From Flavobacteriales bacterium CG18_big_fil_WC_8_21_14_2_50_32_9 (GTDB lineage: Bacteria; Bacteroidota; Bacteroidia; Flavobacteriales_E; Vicingaceae): a stretch of DNA of 6,768 bases. Made by a program: the position numbers and the translations under genes. The DNA is taken from NCBI GenBank assembly GCA_002770955.1, contig PCUH01000048.1:1-6768 (forward strand). The letters run 5' to 3'. Each line of letters starts with the position of its first letter. Positions within the stretch are counted from its first letter, which is position 1. Below the pieces are notes generated by a model that was not told where the DNA came from, searched no databases, and saw only the letters and a list, made by a program, of their open reading frames with translations. Below, one piece after another: positions 5,487-6,768 of this stretch.

Positions 5487-5494
5487 CAAAACTA
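5487..5494 (-). promoter_or_regulatory. Candidate -7 promoter box (TAGTTTTG) of the nuclease gene
   Basis: Read on the minus strand, TAGTTTTG is a full match to TAnnTTTG and ends 22 bases before the ATG at 5464, so a transcript would carry a leader of roughly 15-18 nt. No TTTG is present at the -33 distance, which would fall in the end of etfA. It would let the nuclease, transporter and phosphatase genes be transcribed without the ETF genes. Confidence 0.4.
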
Positions 5495-5516
5495 CCCTCA
5501 ATAAATTTATATCTAC

Positions 5517-6464
5517 TTATGCTTTTAATTTTTTAACTGCTTGAATTAATTTTGGAACTACTTCAAATGCATCACCCACAATGCCATAATCGGCAGCTTT
5601 AAAAAATGGTGCTTCTGCATCAGTATTGATAACGACAATCACTTTACTTCCATTTACTCCAGCTAAATGTTGAATAGCTCCTGAAATTCCTATTGCAATA
5701 TATAAATTAGGTCGAATTGCCAATCCTGTTTGTCCAACATGTTCATGATGAGGTCTCCAACCGACATCAGCTACTGGTCTTGAACAAGCTGTTGCTGCTC
5801 CTAATTCTTTTGCTAACTCTTCTATCATTCCCCAGTTTTCTGGTCCTTTCAATCCTCTACCTGCTGACACAACGATATCTGCTTCTGTTAATGACAATTC
5901 GTTCGATGCTTTTTTAACTTCTTTCACTGTTAAACGAGTTGAAGGAATTTCGCATGAAAATGCTTCTGTGCTTACGGTTTCTGAAAAAGTTTGTTTTTCA
6001 ACTGCATTAGGCAACACAGTAATAATTTTTGTTGAAGTTTTAATTTCAATAGTGGCAAATGCTTTTCCTGAAAAAACTGTTTTTTTAACTGTGTTTCCTT
6101 CTGGCAATGCTACTGCTCCAGTAACTAAACCAGCATCAAGTTTTGCTGCTAAAATTGGTGCAACTGCTTTTCCAGAATAGTCATGAGCTAAAACAATGGT
6201 TGTAGCACTTATTTTTTTTGCTGCTTCAATTATTATTTGTGCCACTTTTTGAGGATCAAAATTAGTAAGTGATGCCTCATTGAAATGTAATGCTTTGGTA
6301 ATACCATAACTTCCTAAAACTGAAACATCTTCTGCTTCTCCAATTACTATTGCTGTTGCTAGTGTTCCTTCGCTTTTAGCGACTAATGCTCCATAATTTG
6401 CTGCTTCAAAGGCGTTTTTTGTAAATGTTCCGTTGCTTGTATCTGTATATATTAAAACTGACAT
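5517..6464 (-). CDS. etfA: Electron transfer flavoprotein subunit alpha
   Basis: This is a complete 315-residue protein, the normal size for EtfA. The N-terminal half (1-185) is the Rossmann-like domain that packs against EtfB: MSVLIYTDTSNGTFTKNAFE, then AIVIGEAED (38-46) and ATTIVLAHDYSGKAVAPILA (87-106). The C-terminal half (190-310) binds FAD: SAGRGLKGPENWGMIEEL (200-217), ACSRPVADVGW (226-236), GQTGLAIRPNLYIAIGISGA (244-263), IQHLAGV (264-270) and INTDAEAPFFKAADYGIVGD (279-298). Residues expected near the flavin include R203, S228-R229, Q245-T246, S261, Q265-H266, N280 and D282. With EtfB it accepts electrons from acyl-CoA and other dehydrogenases and passes them to ETF-quinone oxidoreductase. 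The ATG at 6464 follows the etfB stop after 42 bp. Confidence 0.97.
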   Translation of the reverse strand: MSVLIYTDTSNGTFTKNAFEAANYGALVAKSEGTLATAIVIGEAEDVSVLGSYGITKALHFNEASLTNFDPQKVAQIIIEAAKKISATTIVLAHDYSGKAVAPILAAKLDAGLVTGAVALPEGNTVKKTVFSGKAFATIEIKTSTKIITVLPNAVEKQTFSETVSTEAFSCEIPSTRLTVKEVKKASNELSLTEADIVVSAGRGLKGPENWGMIEELAKELGAATACSRPVADVGWRPHHEHVGQTGLAIRPNLYIAIGISGAIQHLAGVNGSKVIVVINTDAEAPFFKAADYGIVGDAFEVVPKLIQAVKKLKA

Positions 6465-6471
6465 ATTTTTA

Positions 6472-6499
6472 ATTTTTGATTTACGATTTTTGATTTACG
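6472..6499. repeat. Tandem 14-bp direct repeat in the etfB-etfA spacer
   Basis: ATTTTTGATTTACG occurs twice in a row (6472-6485 and 6486-6499), filling two thirds of the 42-bp spacer between etfB and etfA. On the transcribed strand it reads CGTAAATCAAAAAT twice, ending 7 bases before the etfA ATG. Similar CGTAAATC strings are, from memory, frequent in flavobacterial intergenic DNA, so it may be a dispersed repeat or a slippage product rather than a regulatory site. Confidence 0.7.
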
Positions 6500-6506
6500 A
6501 TATAGT

Positions 6507-6768
6507 TTAGATTGCTTTTGCTTCATTACGTAATAAGTTAACTAACTCATCAACATTATCAGCATCTACATATTTACAACCAGTTTTTGCTGGAGGTAAA
6601 GTGAATGATTTAATTTCTGTAGCATTTGATGCTTCAAAAGCGGGAACAATATTTAATGGTTTTGTTCTGGCAGCCATAATTCCTCTCATGTTCGGTATTC
6701 TTGCTTCAGCCATTCCTTTTGCGGCACTTACCACAAAAGGTAAAGAAATTTCTAATAGTTCAATTCCT
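6507..6768 (-). CDS. etfB: Electron transfer flavoprotein subunit beta, C-terminal part
   Basis: The last 86 residues are visible; the gene continues past the right edge, so the start is not in the window. The reading frame is open to position 6768 and the first whole codons read GIELLEISLPFVVSAAKGMA, followed by EARIPNMRGIMAARTKPLNI. This fits the EtfB signature region (a Glu-rich strand, then LP.VV.A, then RIPN..GIMAA..KP), which includes the AMP-binding and partner-contacting part of the subunit. The tail, YVDADNVDELVNLLRNEAKAI, is typical of flavobacterial EtfB. Family members are about 250 residues, so roughly the final third is present. A GTG at 6732-6734 lies inside the conserved segment and is not a start. 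It is the first gene of the minus-strand cluster visible here and pairs with etfA. Confidence 0.93.
   Translation of the reverse strand, partial: GIELLEISLPFVVSAAKGMAEARIPNMRGIMAARTKPLNIVPAFEASNATEIKSFTLPPAKTGCKYVDADNVDELVNLLRNEAKAI

Noticed and set aside
6732..6734. GTG as the start of a short 75-residue gene at the right edge
   Set aside because: It falls inside the conserved EtfB sequence and the frame stays open to the window end, so the gene is simply cut by the edge.
1..6768. CRISPR array, tRNA, rRNA, insertion sequence, phage or toxin-antitoxin genes
   Set aside because: I saw no regularly spaced repeats, no tRNA- or rRNA-like sequence, and no transposase, integrase or toxin family motif on either strand.

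Overview
The window looks like chromosome from a member of the Flavobacteriia (phylum Bacteroidota). The evidence is AT-rich DNA with many A/T runs, no good Shine-Dalgarno sequences before the starts, several matches to the Bacteroidota -7 promoter box TAnnTTTG, and a gene set typical of that group: an MG2/alpha-2-macroglobulin-like surface protein, a SPOR-domain protein, a DUF3127 protein, a bifunctional nuclease with a UVR tail, and an ETF pair. This is inferred from gene content; no marker gene such as rRNA is present.

Layout. (1) Positions 1-540, minus strand: N-terminal 180 residues of a secreted or anchored MG2-domain protein that runs off the left edge. (2) 541-920: a 380-bp gap between divergent genes with no convincing gene. 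It holds a GC-richer palindromic element and a set of overlapping inverted repeats. (3) 921-2724, plus strand: a SPOR-domain protein, a small DUF3127 OB-fold-like protein with an SSB-like acidic tail and its own strong terminator, then a small SET-domain protein. (4) 2737-6768, minus strand: a probable operon read from right to left: etfB (partial), etfA, bifunctional nuclease-UVR, CNT-type nucleoside transporter, PAP2-family phosphatase. The SET gene and the PAP2 gene converge with only 12 bp between them.

How the genes work together. EtfA and EtfB form the FAD-containing heterodimer that carries electrons from acyl-CoA dehydrogenases to the respiratory chain. The three genes downstream could form a nucleic-acid or nucleotide salvage group: a nuclease, an exported phosphatase able to remove phosphates, and a nucleoside importer. 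That grouping is inference. A candidate promoter just before the nuclease gene suggests this part can be transcribed apart from the ETF genes.

Most of the window is ordinary housekeeping sequence. I did not find a convincing new multi-gene system, phage, transposon, CRISPR array or RNA gene. The points most worth a second look are the SSB-like tail on the DUF3127 protein, the free-standing bacterial SET protein beside it, the alternative hairpins in the 541-920 gap, and a possible leaderless start for the SPOR gene.
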